From Streptomyces luteogriseus (GTDB taxonomy: Bacteria; Actinomycetota; Actinomycetes; Streptomycetales; Streptomycetaceae), in assembly GCF_014205055.1 (NCBI RefSeq), contig NZ_JACHMS010000001.1:7716501-7780500 (forward strand): a stretch of DNA of 64,000 nt, read 5' to 3'. The position numbers and the translations under genes are program-made. Below, one piece after another: positions 24,554 through 36,044 of the stretch (position 1 is the first letter of the stretch; each line of letters starts with the position of its first letter). Under the pieces are notes generated by a model. The model was not told the origin of the DNA. It made no database searches and saw only the letters and a list, made by a program, of their open reading frames with translations.

Positions 24554-24976
24554 ATGGCCATGGACCTTCACATTCACGCCAGCTTCCTTCCGCACGACGA
24601 CCCGGACGCCTCCCTGGCGTTCTACCGCGACACCCTCGGCTTCGAGGTCAGAAACGACGTCGGATACGAGGGCATGCGCTGGATCACCGTCGGCCCCGTC
24701 GGCCAGCCCGGCACGAACATCGTGCTGCACCCGCCGGCCGCCGACCCCGGCATCACCGAGGACGAGCGCCGCACCATCGCCGAGATGATGGCCAAGGGCA
24801 CCTACGCCAGCATCGTCCTGGCCACCACCGATGTCGACGGCACTTTCGAGCGGGTACAGGCGGGCGACGTCGAGGTGGTCCAGGAGCCGGTGGACCAGCC
24901 CTACGGCGTCCGCGACTGCGCCTTCCGCGACCCCGCGGGCAACATGGTCCGCATCCAGCAGCTCAAGGCGACGTAA
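24554..24976 (+). CDS. VOC family protein linked to AraC regulator
   Basis: 140 residues: HASFLPHDDPDASLAFYRDT is the first VOC strand-helix, RWITVGPVGQPGTNIVLHPP the next strands, MAKGTYASIVLATTDVDGTF the second repeat and VRDCAFRDPAGNMVRIQQL the end. Starts at GTG 24551, ATG 24554 and ATG 24560 are all possible; 24554 is taken. It follows the AraC gene directly. Such proteins bind or modify small electrophiles or antibiotics. The next gene encodes a UvrA-like ATPase, and the grouping suggests drug or genotoxin resistance, by inference. Confidence 0.82.
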   Translation: MAMDLHIHASFLPHDDPDASLAFYRDTLGFEVRNDVGYEGMRWITVGPVGQPGTNIVLHPPAADPGITEDERRTIAEMMAKGTYASIVLATTDVDGTFERVQAGDVEVVQEPVDQPYGVRDCAFRDPAGNMVRIQQLKAT

Positions 24977-24993
24977 CAGCCCCCGCACCGCAC

Positions 24994-25030
24994 CCCCCGC
25001 GCCGCCCCCCCACCGGGAGCGGCGCGGGGG
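24994..25030 (+). terminator. Strong 12-bp hairpin between VOC and UvrA-like genes
   Basis: CCCCCGCGCCGC (24994-25005) pairs perfectly with GCGGCGCGGGGG (25019-25030) across 13 bases. It begins 17 bases past the VOC stop and ends 48 bases before the ATPase ATG. It may terminate the AraC-VOC transcript or attenuate read-through into the ATPase gene. No U run follows. Confidence 0.65.
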
Positions 25031-25078
25031 ACCGAGAACGTCCGAGCGCGGCAGCCCCGCCCGACAGATGGAGACACC

Positions 25079-27472
<2,394 letters not shown>

Positions 27473-27633
27473 CCGGAGGTCCGTACGGCCGTGAGGTGAG
27501 CCGCCCGGCGCGCTCCGGGGCCCGCCTCACAGCCGCACGCTCGCCATGTCGGACATTGAGGACAAATCTGGCGAATATCGACATCCGTTGAGGGCACTCC
27601 GTCTCCTGAATCCCCCACGGAACGGAGCCACTG

Positions 27634-27909
27634 ATGATCATCAAGAAGATGCACGAGATGGGCGTCCGCAGCGAGCACGCCTACCTGGCCGGCATGGCCT
27701 CCATCGGCCTCAGCGTGGTCGCCTGGATGGGCTCGAGGAAGATGGAGGCCGGGACCGGTGTCGCCCGCGCCGACCGCTGGGGCATCTTCGTCGGCGAATG
27801 GGCACCCACCTTCTTCGGTCTCGGCCTCGCCCTGTCGCACTACGAGCAGCAGGACGGCACCCTCACCGCCGACGTCCACGAGTTCCGGCCGACGCGGAAG
27901 GCGGGCTGA
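27634..27909 (+). CDS. Small membrane protein, uncharacterised
   Basis: 91 residues. HAYLAGMASIGLSVVAWMGS is a likely membrane segment, and WGIFVGEWAPTFFGLGLALS a second; a short charged tail follows (EFRPTRKAG). ATG 27634 has GGAG about nine bases upstream. I do not recognise a family with a known role, though similar short proteins with WGIFVGEW-type text recur in Streptomyces. It stands between the UvrA-like gene and two other small genes, with no obvious operon partner. Confidence 0.65.
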   Translation: MIIKKMHEMGVRSEHAYLAGMASIGLSVVAWMGSRKMEAGTGVARADRWGIFVGEWAPTFFGLGLALSHYEQQDGTLTADVHEFRPTRKAG

Positions 27910-27959
27910 ACGGCCCAGCCCGGCGCGCGGCCGGCGCCGTCCCCGCGCACCCTGGTGCC

Positions 27960-28196
27960 ATGGCGTCCGTGAAACCCGTCGTGGTCTACCCGCCCGCCGT
28001 GGACGGCGGACGGCGGGTCCGCGTGGACGACCAGTTCCTCGGTATCGCCTACGGGCCGCTCGACATCGCGGAGTTCCTGCGGCGAGCCGGGATCGAGGAC
28101 GCGGACGAGGCGTACGTGGCGGCCACGGGCCTGATCGAGTGGCGCGGCGGCGGCCCCGGAGCCTGGGCGGCCGACCGGGACGGCGACTCCGCGTAG
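27960..28196 (+). CDS. Small soluble protein, uncharacterised
   Basis: 78 residues: PVVVYPPAVDGGRRVRVDDQ, FLGIAYGPLDIAEFLRRAG and YVAATGLIEWRGGGPGAWAA. The balanced charges and regular strand-like spacing look like a real folded protein and not a chance frame, and codon third positions are G/C. No clear ribosome site; the start at ATG 27960 lies 50 bases after the previous stop. Family and function unknown. A longer reading of the same frame from 27546 would run through the previous gene and is unlikely. Confidence 0.55.
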   Translation: MASVKPVVVYPPAVDGGRRVRVDDQFLGIAYGPLDIAEFLRRAGIEDADEAYVAATGLIEWRGGGPGAWAADRDGDSA

Positions 28197-28260
28197 CCGC
28201 CCCTCGCCCGGTCGTACGCGGCTGCGTGACCCCGGAGCGGGTCCGGCAGTTGAGTCGGGC

Positions 28261-28461
28261 ATGAAGAAGCGCAGCATGCTCGCCATCGCCTCCCTCGCCA
28301 CCGGCTTCGTCGTCGCGGCGGTCACCCCGTCCCACGCCCTCGGGGACGGCCTCCGCACCCTGAACGTCGACGAGACCCTCAAGACCCTCGACGAGACCGT
28401 CGCCAAGGACAGCCTGTCCCTGGACCGGGAGGACGGCGCCCAGGCGAAGAAGAAGGGCTGA
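28261..28461 (+). CDS. Small secreted protein, uncharacterised
   Basis: 66 residues with a signal peptide (MKKRSMLAIASLATGFVVAA, cleavage probably after PSHA). The mature part is only about 40 residues, acidic then basic: LRTLNVDETLKTLDETVAKD followed by a KKKG tail. There are no cysteines. The repeated L-x-T-L-(N/D)-x-D-E-T pattern (RTLNVDET, KTLDET) suggests a short amphipathic helix. Similar tiny exported proteins occur in Streptomyces without known function. ATG 28261; no strong ribosome site seen. Confidence 0.65.
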   Translation: MKKRSMLAIASLATGFVVAAVTPSHALGDGLRTLNVDETLKTLDETVAKDSLSLDREDGAQAKKKG

Positions 28462-28606
28462 CGAGCCGCACGGCCCCGCAGCCACGGCGCCGTCGCTCCC
28501 GCGTGAGGGGGCGCCGGCGCCGTCGTCATGCGCCCTCAACTGCGGCTGGTTTCCGTGGCAGGGTGGAGCGGGCAAGCCTCAGGGGGCCAACAGAAGAGGG
28601 GGACCT

Positions 28607-29650
28607 GTGACCGTCGTCTGGATCAACGGCGCGTTCGGTGCGGGGAAGACCACCACCGCACGGGAACTGATCGAACTGATCCCGAACAGCACGCTCTTCG
28701 ACCCGGAGGTCATCGGTGGCGCGCTCGCCCACCTGCTGCCACCGAAACGCCTCGCCGAGGCCGGCGACTTCCAGGACCTGCCGATCTGGCGACGGCTCGT
28801 GATCGACACGGCGGCCGCGATGCTCGCCGAGCTCGGCGGGACCCTCGTCGTGCCCATGACCCTGCTGCGCCAGGAGCACCGCGACGAGATCTTCGGCGGC
28901 CTGGCCGCGCGCAGGATCCCGGTCAGCCACATCCTGCTCGCTCCGGCCGAAACGATACTGCGGGAGCGCACAGCGGGCCGTGAGGTTCCGCGCGACCTTC
29001 CCGACGGCGACATGCGAATACGCCAGTGGTCCTTCGATCACATCGAGCCGTACCGGGCGGCTCTCGCCTCCTGGCTCACCGCCGACGCCCACCCCGTCGA
29101 CACCAGCGACCTCACGCCGTACGAGACGGCTGTCCGGATCGCCGAGGCCGTCACCGGCGGTGCCGTGCCCGTCTGCGACATCGTGCAGACGCCCGAGCCC
29201 ACCGCCGAGACGGTCGCCGCCGGAGTGCTCCTCTTCGACGAGCAGGACCGGGTGCTGCTCGTCGACCCCACGTACAAAGCCGGCTGGGAATTCCCGGGCG
29301 GCGTCGTCGAACCCGGCGAGGCGCCCGCGCGCGCCGGGATCCGCGAGGTCGCCGAGGAGACCGGCATCAGCCTCGACGAGGTACCGAGCCTGCTCGTCGT
29401 CGACTGGGAGCGCCCCGCACCCCCGGGGTTCGGCGGGCTGCGGCTCCTCTTCGACGGCGGCCTCCTGCACTCCGACGAGGCGGGCAGGCTGCTGCTGCCC
29501 GGACCGGAGCTGCGCGCCTGGCGGTTCGTCACCGAGGAGGAGGCCGCCGACCTGCTGCCTCCAGTGCGCTTCGAGCGGCTGCGCTGGGCCCTGCGGGCGC
29601 GCGAACGCGGAGCCGCGCTCTATCTCGAGGCCGGAGTGCCGGTCGGCTGA
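28607..29650 (+). CDS. P-loop kinase fused to Nudix hydrolase
   Basis: 347 residues with two domains. Residues 1-~180 form a P-loop NTPase: VVWINGAFGAGKTTTARELI (Walker A), STLFDPEVIGGALAHLLPP and HILLAPAETILRERTAGRE, resembling AAA_33-type small-molecule kinases. Residues ~200-340 form a Nudix domain with the full box GGVVEPGEAPARAGIREVAE followed by ETGI, matching GX5EX7REUXEEXGU. GTG 28607 follows a GGGGGA-type ribosome site. The fusion implies consecutive or opposing steps on one nucleotide-like substrate, such as phosphorylation then diphosphate cleavage. Substrate unknown; the gene appears monocistronic. Confidence 0.82.
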   Translation: MTVVWINGAFGAGKTTTARELIELIPNSTLFDPEVIGGALAHLLPPKRLAEAGDFQDLPIWRRLVIDTAAAMLAELGGTLVVPMTLLRQEHRDEIFGGLAARRIPVSHILLAPAETILRERTAGREVPRDLPDGDMRIRQWSFDHIEPYRAALASWLTADAHPVDTSDLTPYETAVRIAEAVTGGAVPVCDIVQTPEPTAETVAAGVLLFDEQDRVLLVDPTYKAGWEFPGGVVEPGEAPARAGIREVAEETGISLDEVPSLLVVDWERPAPPGFGGLRLLFDGGLLHSDEAGRLLLPGPELRAWRFVTEEEAADLLPPVRFERLRWALRARERGAALYLEAGVPVG

Positions 29651-29947
29651 CGCCGGGCCCGCTCTTTACCCGGGACGGGGATTTCCGAGGGAAAAGCAAA
29701 AGGAAACGACGCCCGGGTCACGGCCAATCACTGACCAAGGAATGTCCCTCGAACATTCACGCGACGGGTAATCGCGTTCCCCGCTCTCGTCAACACTTTT
29801 CCATGTCCGCAAACAATCCCTTTTCTCGCCCCTGCGCGGCTTGACCGGACTCGCACACCGTTGCGAAAGTCCGCAGAGTCTCACGGCGGAAGCAACGACC
29901 GCCACCCAATTTCCTTGCCCCAGGGGCAGATCCGGGATGTCCGTACG
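29651..29947 (+). promoter_or_regulatory. AT-richer promoter region of the peptide transporter operon
   Basis: This 297-base gap is poorer in GC than its surroundings. It contains TTGACC near 29842 as a possible -35 element and a palindrome TGCCCC-A-GGGGCA at 29916-29928, 19 bases before the first transporter gene. No open frame here looks coding. The palindrome is a candidate operator. Confidence 0.4.
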
Positions 29948-30979
29948 ATGACCACGCAACACCAGCCGGTCGACTCCGGCGGCGGCACCGCGCTGCTGAC
30001 CGAGCCGTCGACGCAGGACTCCAGACCCGGCGGCACGGTTGTCGCCGGCCGCTCACCGGCCCGGATGGCCTGGCGGCGGATCAGGAGGGACAAGGTCACC
30101 ACGGCCGCCTTGATGGCCACCCTCCTGTTCATCGCGATCGCCCTCCTCGCGCCGGTCCTCACCGCGGTGACCGGCTGGGGACCGATCACCCCCGACAACA
30201 AGGCGATCAATCCGGACACGGGCAATTTCCCCTACGGATCGCTGGGCGGCATCAGCGCCACGCACCTGCTCGGCGTCGAACCGGGCACCGGATACGACCT
30301 CTTCGCCCGCATCGTCTACGGCCTGCGCACCTCCCTGTATGTGGGATTCGCCTCGGCCGTCCTGTCCACCGCGGTCGGAGTCGTGGCCGGACTCGCCGCC
30401 GGATATTTCGGCGGCTGGGTCGACTCCCTGCTGTCCCGGATCATGGATGTGATGCTGGCCTTCCCCCAGCTGCTGTTCATCATCGCGCTCACCCCGGTGA
30501 TCCAGAACGCGCTCCAGACCAACACCCACGGCGGCACCGACGAGAACCTCCGGCTCCTCGTCCTGGTCCTCAACATCGCGGTCTTCGCCTGGGCGTACAC
30601 CGCCCGGCTGGTGCGCGGGCAGGTACTCTCCCTGCGCGAGCGGGAGTTCGTCGACGCCGCGCGGCTGATGAGCGCCGGCCGCCGGCACATCCTCTTCCGG
30701 CAGCTGCTGCCCAACCTCTGGGCGCCGATCCTGATCTCCTTCGCGCTGGCCGTGCCGCAGAACATCACCACCGAGGCGGCGCTGTCCTACCTGGGCGTCG
30801 GTGTCATCCCGCCCAACCCCGACTGGGGAGCCGTGCTGTCGGACGCCTCCCAGTTCTTCCTCCAGGACCCGATGTACCTCTTCGTGCCCGGCGTCCTGCT
30901 CCTCCTCCTGGTCCTGGCGCTCAACCTGCTCGGGGACGGCGTCCGGGACGCCCTGGACCCCCGAGCCCGGCGCGGCTGA
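29948..30979 (+). CDS. Peptide/nickel-type ABC transporter permease (DppC family)
   Basis: 343 residues. A soluble N-terminal tail precedes six membrane helices; ATLLFIAIALLAPVLTAV is the first. The BPD_transp_1 domain carries the coupling-loop motif REFVDAARLMSAGRRHILFR (EAA-type) and the DppC hallmark TEAALSYLGVGVIPPNPDWG. A periplasmic-side loop contains GVEPGTGYDLFARIVYGLRT, also typical. It is the first gene of a five-gene operon, ahead of the binding protein, whereas DppB usually precedes DppC. ATG 29948 has only a weak ribosome site. Confidence 0.9.
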   Translation: MTTQHQPVDSGGGTALLTEPSTQDSRPGGTVVAGRSPARMAWRRIRRDKVTTAALMATLLFIAIALLAPVLTAVTGWGPITPDNKAINPDTGNFPYGSLGGISATHLLGVEPGTGYDLFARIVYGLRTSLYVGFASAVLSTAVGVVAGLAAGYFGGWVDSLLSRIMDVMLAFPQLLFIIALTPVIQNALQTNTHGGTDENLRLLVLVLNIAVFAWAYTARLVRGQVLSLREREFVDAARLMSAGRRHILFRQLLPNLWAPILISFALAVPQNITTEAALSYLGVGVIPPNPDWGAVLSDASQFFLQDPMYLFVPGVLLLLLVLALNLLGDGVRDALDPRARRG

Positions 30980-31058
30980 CCGGCCACCCCCCCCGAGAAC
31001 TCGGCCCGGCGGTCCCACGAACGGCCGCCGAGCCCGTAGCAAGAACGGAGTTTCCCCC

Positions 31059-32735
31059 ATGACGCGCAGAACGCGCAGATCCCGTACGGTCGCTCTCGCG
31101 GCAACCGCCGTGGTGATCGCCCTCGGAGCCACCGCATGCGGAGGGTCCTCCGGCGACAGCGGCAGCGGCACACCCGGCAAGGGCGGCACCCTCACCGTCC
31201 TGAACAAGGCCGACTTCGACCACCTGGACCCCCAGCGCGTCTACACGACCGAGGGCCAGAGCATGGACCAGGAGATCCTCCGGACCCTGACGGGCTGGGA
31301 CGAGAGCGGCTCGAAGCCGAAGCTGGTCGGTGACCTGGCCACCGACACCGGAACGCCGAGCAAGGGCGCCACCGTCTGGACCTTCCACCTGAGGCACGGC
31401 GTCAAGTACCAGGACGGCACCGAGGTCACCGCACAGGACGTCAAGTACGGCGTCGAGCGGGGCTTCTCCTCCGACATCAACGGCGGCCCGCCCTACGCGG
31501 CCCAGTGGCTCGTCGGCGGCTCCGACTACAAGGGCCCCTACCGGGGCAAGCAGCTCGACTCCATCCGGACGCCGGACAAGTACACGATCGTCTTCCACCT
31601 GAAGCAGCCGGTGGCCGACTTCAACGAGACCACCACGATGACCGGCTGGTCCGCCGTGCCCAAGGCCCACGACACCGGCTCGACCTACGACACCAAGATC
31701 TGGTCCGACGGCCCATACATGATCAAGTCGTACACCAAGAACAAGGAACTCGTCCTCACCAGGAACACGCACTGGTCCCAGGCGACCGACCCGATCCGGC
31801 AGCAGAACGTCGACGGGATCGACGTCAAGTTCGGCCAGGACGAGTCCGCCATCGACCAGCAGATCAAGGCAGACGCGGGCACCGCCCAGACCTCGGTCCA
31901 GCAGTGGCCCATCGCCGGCTCCGACCTGGCGCAGCTCGCCAACGACCCCTCCCTGAAGAGCCGTTACCACAAGATCCCCGCGCCCGGCATCAACTACCTC
32001 GCGATCAACACCACCCGGGTCAAGGACCTGCGCGTCCGCCAGGCGATCGAGTACGCCATCGACAAGACCACCGTGCGCGGTGCCTTCGGCGGCTCCGCCT
32101 ACGGCGACTACGCCACCACGATGCTGAGCCCCGGCATCGGCGGCTACCAGAAGTTCAACCTGTACAGCGCCAATCCGGCGGGGAACCTCGCCAAGGCCGA
32201 GGAGCTGATGAAGCAGGCGGGCAACCCGAAGCCGACCATGTCGATCGCCGTGGAGAACACCCCGACCGAGGAGCACTTCGCCGACGCCGTGAAGACCTCG
32301 CTGGAGCACATCGGCATCCACGTCAACATCTCCCCGATCGACGCGTCGAACTACTTCAGCACCATCAACAACACGAAGAACCAGTACGACCTGACCTGGG
32401 GCGACTGGATCGCCGACTGGCCCAACGCCTCCACGGTGCTGCCCACCCTCTTCGACGGCCGGCTGATCAAGAAGAACCCGCAGTCGAACCAGGACCTCTC
32501 CTACCTGAACGACCCGAAGGTCAACGCCCTGATCGACAAGGCCGCCACGATGACCGACGTCGCACAGCGCAACGCGACCTACGGCCGGATGGACCGGCAG
32601 ATCCTCAAGGACGCCGCCGTGGTTCCGCTGATGTACATGAACTTCAGCGACATGTCCGGCTCCAAGGTCGGCGGGGTCATCTCCGACACGATCCTGGCCG
32701 AGCCGAGCCTGGTCCACGTCTACATCAAGCACTGA
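31059..32735 (+). CDS. Peptide-type ABC transporter substrate-binding lipoprotein (SBP family 5)
   Basis: 558 residues. The N-terminus RRTRRSRTVALAATAVVIAL leads to GATACGG, a lipobox with the lipidated Cys, so the mature protein is anchored outside the membrane. Family 5 signatures: GGTLTVLNKADFDHLDPQRV, TWTFHLRHGVKYQDGTEVTA-like text (about residues 105-125) and DLRVRQAIEYAIDKTTVRGA. It delivers oligopeptides or a similar ligand to the permeases. ATG 31059 lies 79 bases after the DppC stop and has GGAG upstream. Confidence 0.92.
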   Translation: MTRRTRRSRTVALAATAVVIALGATACGGSSGDSGSGTPGKGGTLTVLNKADFDHLDPQRVYTTEGQSMDQEILRTLTGWDESGSKPKLVGDLATDTGTPSKGATVWTFHLRHGVKYQDGTEVTAQDVKYGVERGFSSDINGGPPYAAQWLVGGSDYKGPYRGKQLDSIRTPDKYTIVFHLKQPVADFNETTTMTGWSAVPKAHDTGSTYDTKIWSDGPYMIKSYTKNKELVLTRNTHWSQATDPIRQQNVDGIDVKFGQDESAIDQQIKADAGTAQTSVQQWPIAGSDLAQLANDPSLKSRYHKIPAPGINYLAINTTRVKDLRVRQAIEYAIDKTTVRGAFGGSAYGDYATTMLSPGIGGYQKFNLYSANPAGNLAKAEELMKQAGNPKPTMSIAVENTPTEEHFADAVKTSLEHIGIHVNISPIDASNYFSTINNTKNQYDLTWGDWIADWPNASTVLPTLFDGRLIKKNPQSNQDLSYLNDPKVNALIDKAATMTDVAQRNATYGRMDRQILKDAAVVPLMYMNFSDMSGSKVGGVISDTILAEPSLVHVYIKH

Positions 32736-32812
32736 CGGACCGTCTCCACCGCACCCCGCCGGCGGCCCCGGCCGCCGGCGGGCATCCCACTCACGTCAGG
32801 TCCCGGCACCCC

Positions 32813-33805
32813 ATGTTTCGTTACCTCATCAGACGCCTGCTGGCAGCGGCCGTGATCATGCTGGTGATCACCACGATCACCTTCTTCATCTTCTTCGCGC
32901 TGCCGTCCGACCCCGCACTCCTGGCCTGCGGAAAGACCTGCTCGCCCTCACGCCTCGCGGAGATCAAGCACTCGCTGGGCCTGGACCGGAGCTACCTCAC
33001 GCAGTACTGGGAGTTCCTCAAGGGGCTGTTCGCCGGCCGTGACTTCGGGGACCAGAGCGTCCGCATCCACTGCGGCGCGCCCTGCCTCGGCGTCTCCTTC
33101 CAGACCGACACCCCCGTCCTGACCACTCTCCTTTCGGACTTCCCGGCGGACCTCTCCCTCGGCCTCGGTGCCGCGGTGGCCTTCCTGGTCCTGGGCGTCG
33201 GCCTCGGCACCGCCGCCGCGGTACGCCGGGGCAGGGCCGCCGACAAGGCCGCGGTGGGAATCGCCCTGTTCGGCGTGTCGGTGCAGATCTACTTCATCGG
33301 TCTGCTCCTGCTCTACCTCTTCGTCGACAAGTTCCAGATCCTGCCGACCTCCGGCTACACGCCGATCACCGAGGACCCGGCCGGCTGGTTCCAGGGGCTG
33401 ATCCTGCCGTGGACCACCCTGGTCATCGTCTACCTCGCGATGTACACCCGGCTCACCCGCTCCTCCATGCTGGAGGTCCTCGCCGAGGACTACATGCGCA
33501 CCGCCCGCGCCAAGGGCCTGCCGGCCGCCACCGTCGTCCTCAAGCACGGACTGCGGGCCGCCATCACCCCGATCATCACCATCTTCGGCATGGACGTCGG
33601 CTCCCTGATCGGCGGCTCCGCGGTCATCACCGAGTCGGTGTTCGGCATCAACGGCATCGGCAAACTCGCGGTCGACTCCGTCCAGAACTCCGACCTGCCG
33701 GTCATCCTCGGCACCACGCTCTTCGCCGCGACGTTCGTCGTCATCGCCAACGTCGTCGTCGACCTGGTGTACGGCCTCGTCGACCCGCGCGTGCGCCTGG
33801 CCTGA
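32813..33805 (+). CDS. Peptide/nickel-type ABC transporter permease (DppB family)
   Basis: 330 residues, six helices. MFRYLIRRLLAAAVIMLVIT and FFIFFALPSDPALLACGKTC form the DppB-type start; an external loop of about 60 residues contains a Cys pair (HCGAPCLG). The coupling loop reads AEDYMRTARAKGLPAATVVL, and GGSAVITESVFGINGIGKLA is the closing DppB signature. It pairs with the DppC subunit to make the channel. ATG 32813 follows the binding-protein stop by 77 bases, in a gap with a GC-rich short hairpin (CCGGCGGC with GCCGCCGG-like text at about 32758-32780). Confidence 0.9.
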   Translation: MFRYLIRRLLAAAVIMLVITTITFFIFFALPSDPALLACGKTCSPSRLAEIKHSLGLDRSYLTQYWEFLKGLFAGRDFGDQSVRIHCGAPCLGVSFQTDTPVLTTLLSDFPADLSLGLGAAVAFLVLGVGLGTAAAVRRGRAADKAAVGIALFGVSVQIYFIGLLLLYLFVDKFQILPTSGYTPITEDPAGWFQGLILPWTTLVIVYLAMYTRLTRSSMLEVLAEDYMRTARAKGLPAATVVLKHGLRAAITPIITIFGMDVGSLIGGSAVITESVFGINGIGKLAVDSVQNSDLPVILGTTLFAATFVVIANVVVDLVYGLVDPRVRLA

Positions 33806-33831
33806 CCCCCTCTTCGTCCTTAGGAACACCC

Positions 33832-34932
33832 GTGTCCGTATCGACCTCACCGCAGCCCGCGGCCCTCGCATCCACGCCCGCACCCTTTCTCGACGTACGC
33901 GACCTGAAGGTGCACTTCCCGACCGAGGACGGCCTCGTCAAGTCGGTCGACGGCGTCTCCTTCACGCTGGAGAAGGGCAGGACCCTCGGCATTGTCGGCG
34001 AGTCAGGCTCCGGCAAGTCGGTGACCTCGCTGGCCCTGCTCGGACTGCACAAAGGCACCCGCGCCCAGGTGTCCGGCGAGATCTGGCTGGAGGGCCGGGA
34101 ACTCGTCGCCCTGCCCGAGGCCGGGATGCGCGCCCTGCGCGGCCGCACGGTCTCCATGATCTTCCAGGACCCGCTCTCCGCGCTGCACCCCTTCTTCACC
34201 GTCGGCTCCCAGATCGCCGAGGCCTACCGGGTGCACCACAAGGTCTCCAAGAAGGAGGCCAGGGACCGCGCGGTGGAGATGCTGAAGCGGGTCGGCATCC
34301 CGCAGCCCGAGCGCCGGGTCAGGGACTACCCGCACCAGTTCTCCGGCGGCATGCGCCAGCGCGCCATGATCGCCATGTCCCTGGTGTGCGACCCGGAGCT
34401 GCTCATCGCCGACGAGCCCACCACCGCCCTGGACGTCACCGTCCAGGCGCAGATCCTCGACCTGATCCGCGATCTCCAGGAGGAGTTCGGCTCCGCCGTC
34501 GTCATCATCACGCACGACCTCGGCGTGGTGTCCGACGTCGCCGACGACATCCTGGTGATGTACGGCGGCCGCCGCATCGAGTACGGCGCCACCCGCGATG
34601 TGCTCAAGACGCCTCAGCACCCCTACACCTGGGGCCTGTTGCAGTCGATGCCACACCTCAGCGGTGACGTGGGCGAGCGGCTCGACCCGATCCCCGGCAC
34701 CCCGCCGAGCCTGATCAACCTGCCGGACGGCTGCTCCTTCCACCCCCGCTGCGCCTACAAGGGCTGGGCCCCCCTGGGCCGTTGCACGGCAGAGCGGCCC
34801 GAGCTGCGCCTCGTCTCCGGCAGCGCACGGCACCTCGCCGCGTGCCATCTCAGCGACGACGTCAAGCAGGAGATCCGCGCCGGAGCCGGTCCGGTGGACC
34901 GGGGCACCGCGGCCGCACGGGCCGCACAGTGA
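33832..34932 (+). CDS. ABC transporter ATP-binding protein (DppD family)
   Basis: 366 residues. Walker A is IVGESGSGKSVTSLALLGL, the Q-loop is MIFQDPLSALHPFF, the signature QFSGGMRQRAMIAMSLVCDP, and Walker B LLIADEPTTALDVTVQAQIL. The oligopeptide/dipeptide C-terminal extension is present, with its four-cysteine cluster beginning DGCSFHPRCAYKGWAPLGRC. GTG 33832 follows AGGAA. The stop overlaps a potential GTG of the next gene. It energises import together with the DppF subunit. Confidence 0.92.
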   Translation: MSVSTSPQPAALASTPAPFLDVRDLKVHFPTEDGLVKSVDGVSFTLEKGRTLGIVGESGSGKSVTSLALLGLHKGTRAQVSGEIWLEGRELVALPEAGMRALRGRTVSMIFQDPLSALHPFFTVGSQIAEAYRVHHKVSKKEARDRAVEMLKRVGIPQPERRVRDYPHQFSGGMRQRAMIAMSLVCDPELLIADEPTTALDVTVQAQILDLIRDLQEEFGSAVVIITHDLGVVSDVADDILVMYGGRRIEYGATRDVLKTPQHPYTWGLLQSMPHLSGDVGERLDPIPGTPPSLINLPDGCSFHPRCAYKGWAPLGRCTAERPELRLVSGSARHLAACHLSDDVKQEIRAGAGPVDRGTAAARAAQ

Positions 34933-34958
34933 CGGCGGCGGACGAAAGGGACAATGCC

Positions 34959-36044
34959 GTGAGCACCACCGAGCCCCTCACCGGGCAGAGCACCGACCGC
35001 CCCACCGACGAGAACCTCCTGGAGGTGCGCGGTCTGCAGAAGCACTTCCCCGTCCGGCAGGGCATCCTCTTCCAGCGGCAGATCGGCGCCGTTCGGGCCG
35101 TCGACGGCATCGACTTCTCGGTCGGGCCCGCCGAGTCACTGGGCCTGGTCGGCGAGTCCGGCTGCGGCAAGTCGACCACCGGCCGCCTGATCACCCGGCT
35201 GCTCGAACCCACCGGCGGCTCCGTCGTCTTCGACGGCGAGGACATCACGCACCAGCCGCCCGGGCGGATGCGGCAGGCCCGCCGCAACCTCCAGATGATC
35301 TTCCAGGACCCGTACTCCTCGCTGAACCCCCGGCACACCGTCGGCACCATCATCGAGACGCCGATGCGGCTCAACGGCATCAACCCGCCGCAAGGCCACA
35401 AAAAGCGCGCCCAGGAACTCCTGGAGACGGTCGGGCTCAACCCCGAGCACTACAACCGCTACCCGAACGAGTTCTCCGGCGGTCAGCGCCAGCGCATCGG
35501 CATCGCCCGCGCCCTCGCCCTGCGGCCCAAGCTGATCGTGGCCGACGAGCCCGTCTCCGCGCTGGACGTCTCCATCCAGGCGCAGGTCGTCAACCTGCTC
35601 CAGGACCTCCAGCGGGAGTTCGGCATCGCCTTCCTCTTCATCGCCCACGACCTCGCCGTCGTACGGCACTTCTCCGAACGGGTCGCCGTGATGTACCTCG
35701 GCAAGATCGTCGAGGTCGCCGAGCGGGAGTCGCTGTACACCGGGCCACGGCACCCCTACACGCACGCGCTGCTGTCCGCCGTGCCCGAGGCCGACCCGGA
35801 CGCCGTCGACCGGCGCGAACGCATCCGGCTCGCCGGGGACGTGCCCTCCCCGATCGACCCGCCCTCCGGCTGCCGCTTCCGCACCCGCTGCTGGAAGGCG
35901 CAGGACACGTGCGCCCTGGAGGAGCCGCGACTGGTGCGCGTCGAGGGCAGCCCCCCGGGCCATCTGACCGCCTGCCACTTCCCCGAGGAACCGTCGGTCA
36001 CCGCACGCGAGGAGGACATCGTCCTGGACCCGGCCCTCGACTAG
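34959..36044 (+). CDS. ABC transporter ATP-binding protein (DppF family)
   Basis: 361 residues from GTG 34959, which has AAAGGGA upstream; GTG 34929 overlapping the previous stop is possible. Walker A is LVGESGCGKSTTGRLITRLL, the Q-loop MIFQDPYSSLNPRH, the signature EFSGGQRQRIGIARALALRP, and Walker B IVADEPVSALDVSIQAQVVN. The C-terminal four-Cys extension begins SGCRFRTRCWKAQDTC. Its TAG stop is part of the CTAG that forms the left edge of the adjacent IS-bounded island, so the insertion occurred exactly at the end of this gene. Confidence 0.92.
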   Translation: MSTTEPLTGQSTDRPTDENLLEVRGLQKHFPVRQGILFQRQIGAVRAVDGIDFSVGPAESLGLVGESGCGKSTTGRLITRLLEPTGGSVVFDGEDITHQPPGRMRQARRNLQMIFQDPYSSLNPRHTVGTIIETPMRLNGINPPQGHKKRAQELLETVGLNPEHYNRYPNEFSGGQRQRIGIARALALRPKLIVADEPVSALDVSIQAQVVNLLQDLQREFGIAFLFIAHDLAVVRHFSERVAVMYLGKIVEVAERESLYTGPRHPYTHALLSAVPEADPDAVDRRERIRLAGDVPSPIDPPSGCRFRTRCWKAQDTCALEEPRLVRVEGSPPGHLTACHFPEEPSVTAREEDIVLDPALD

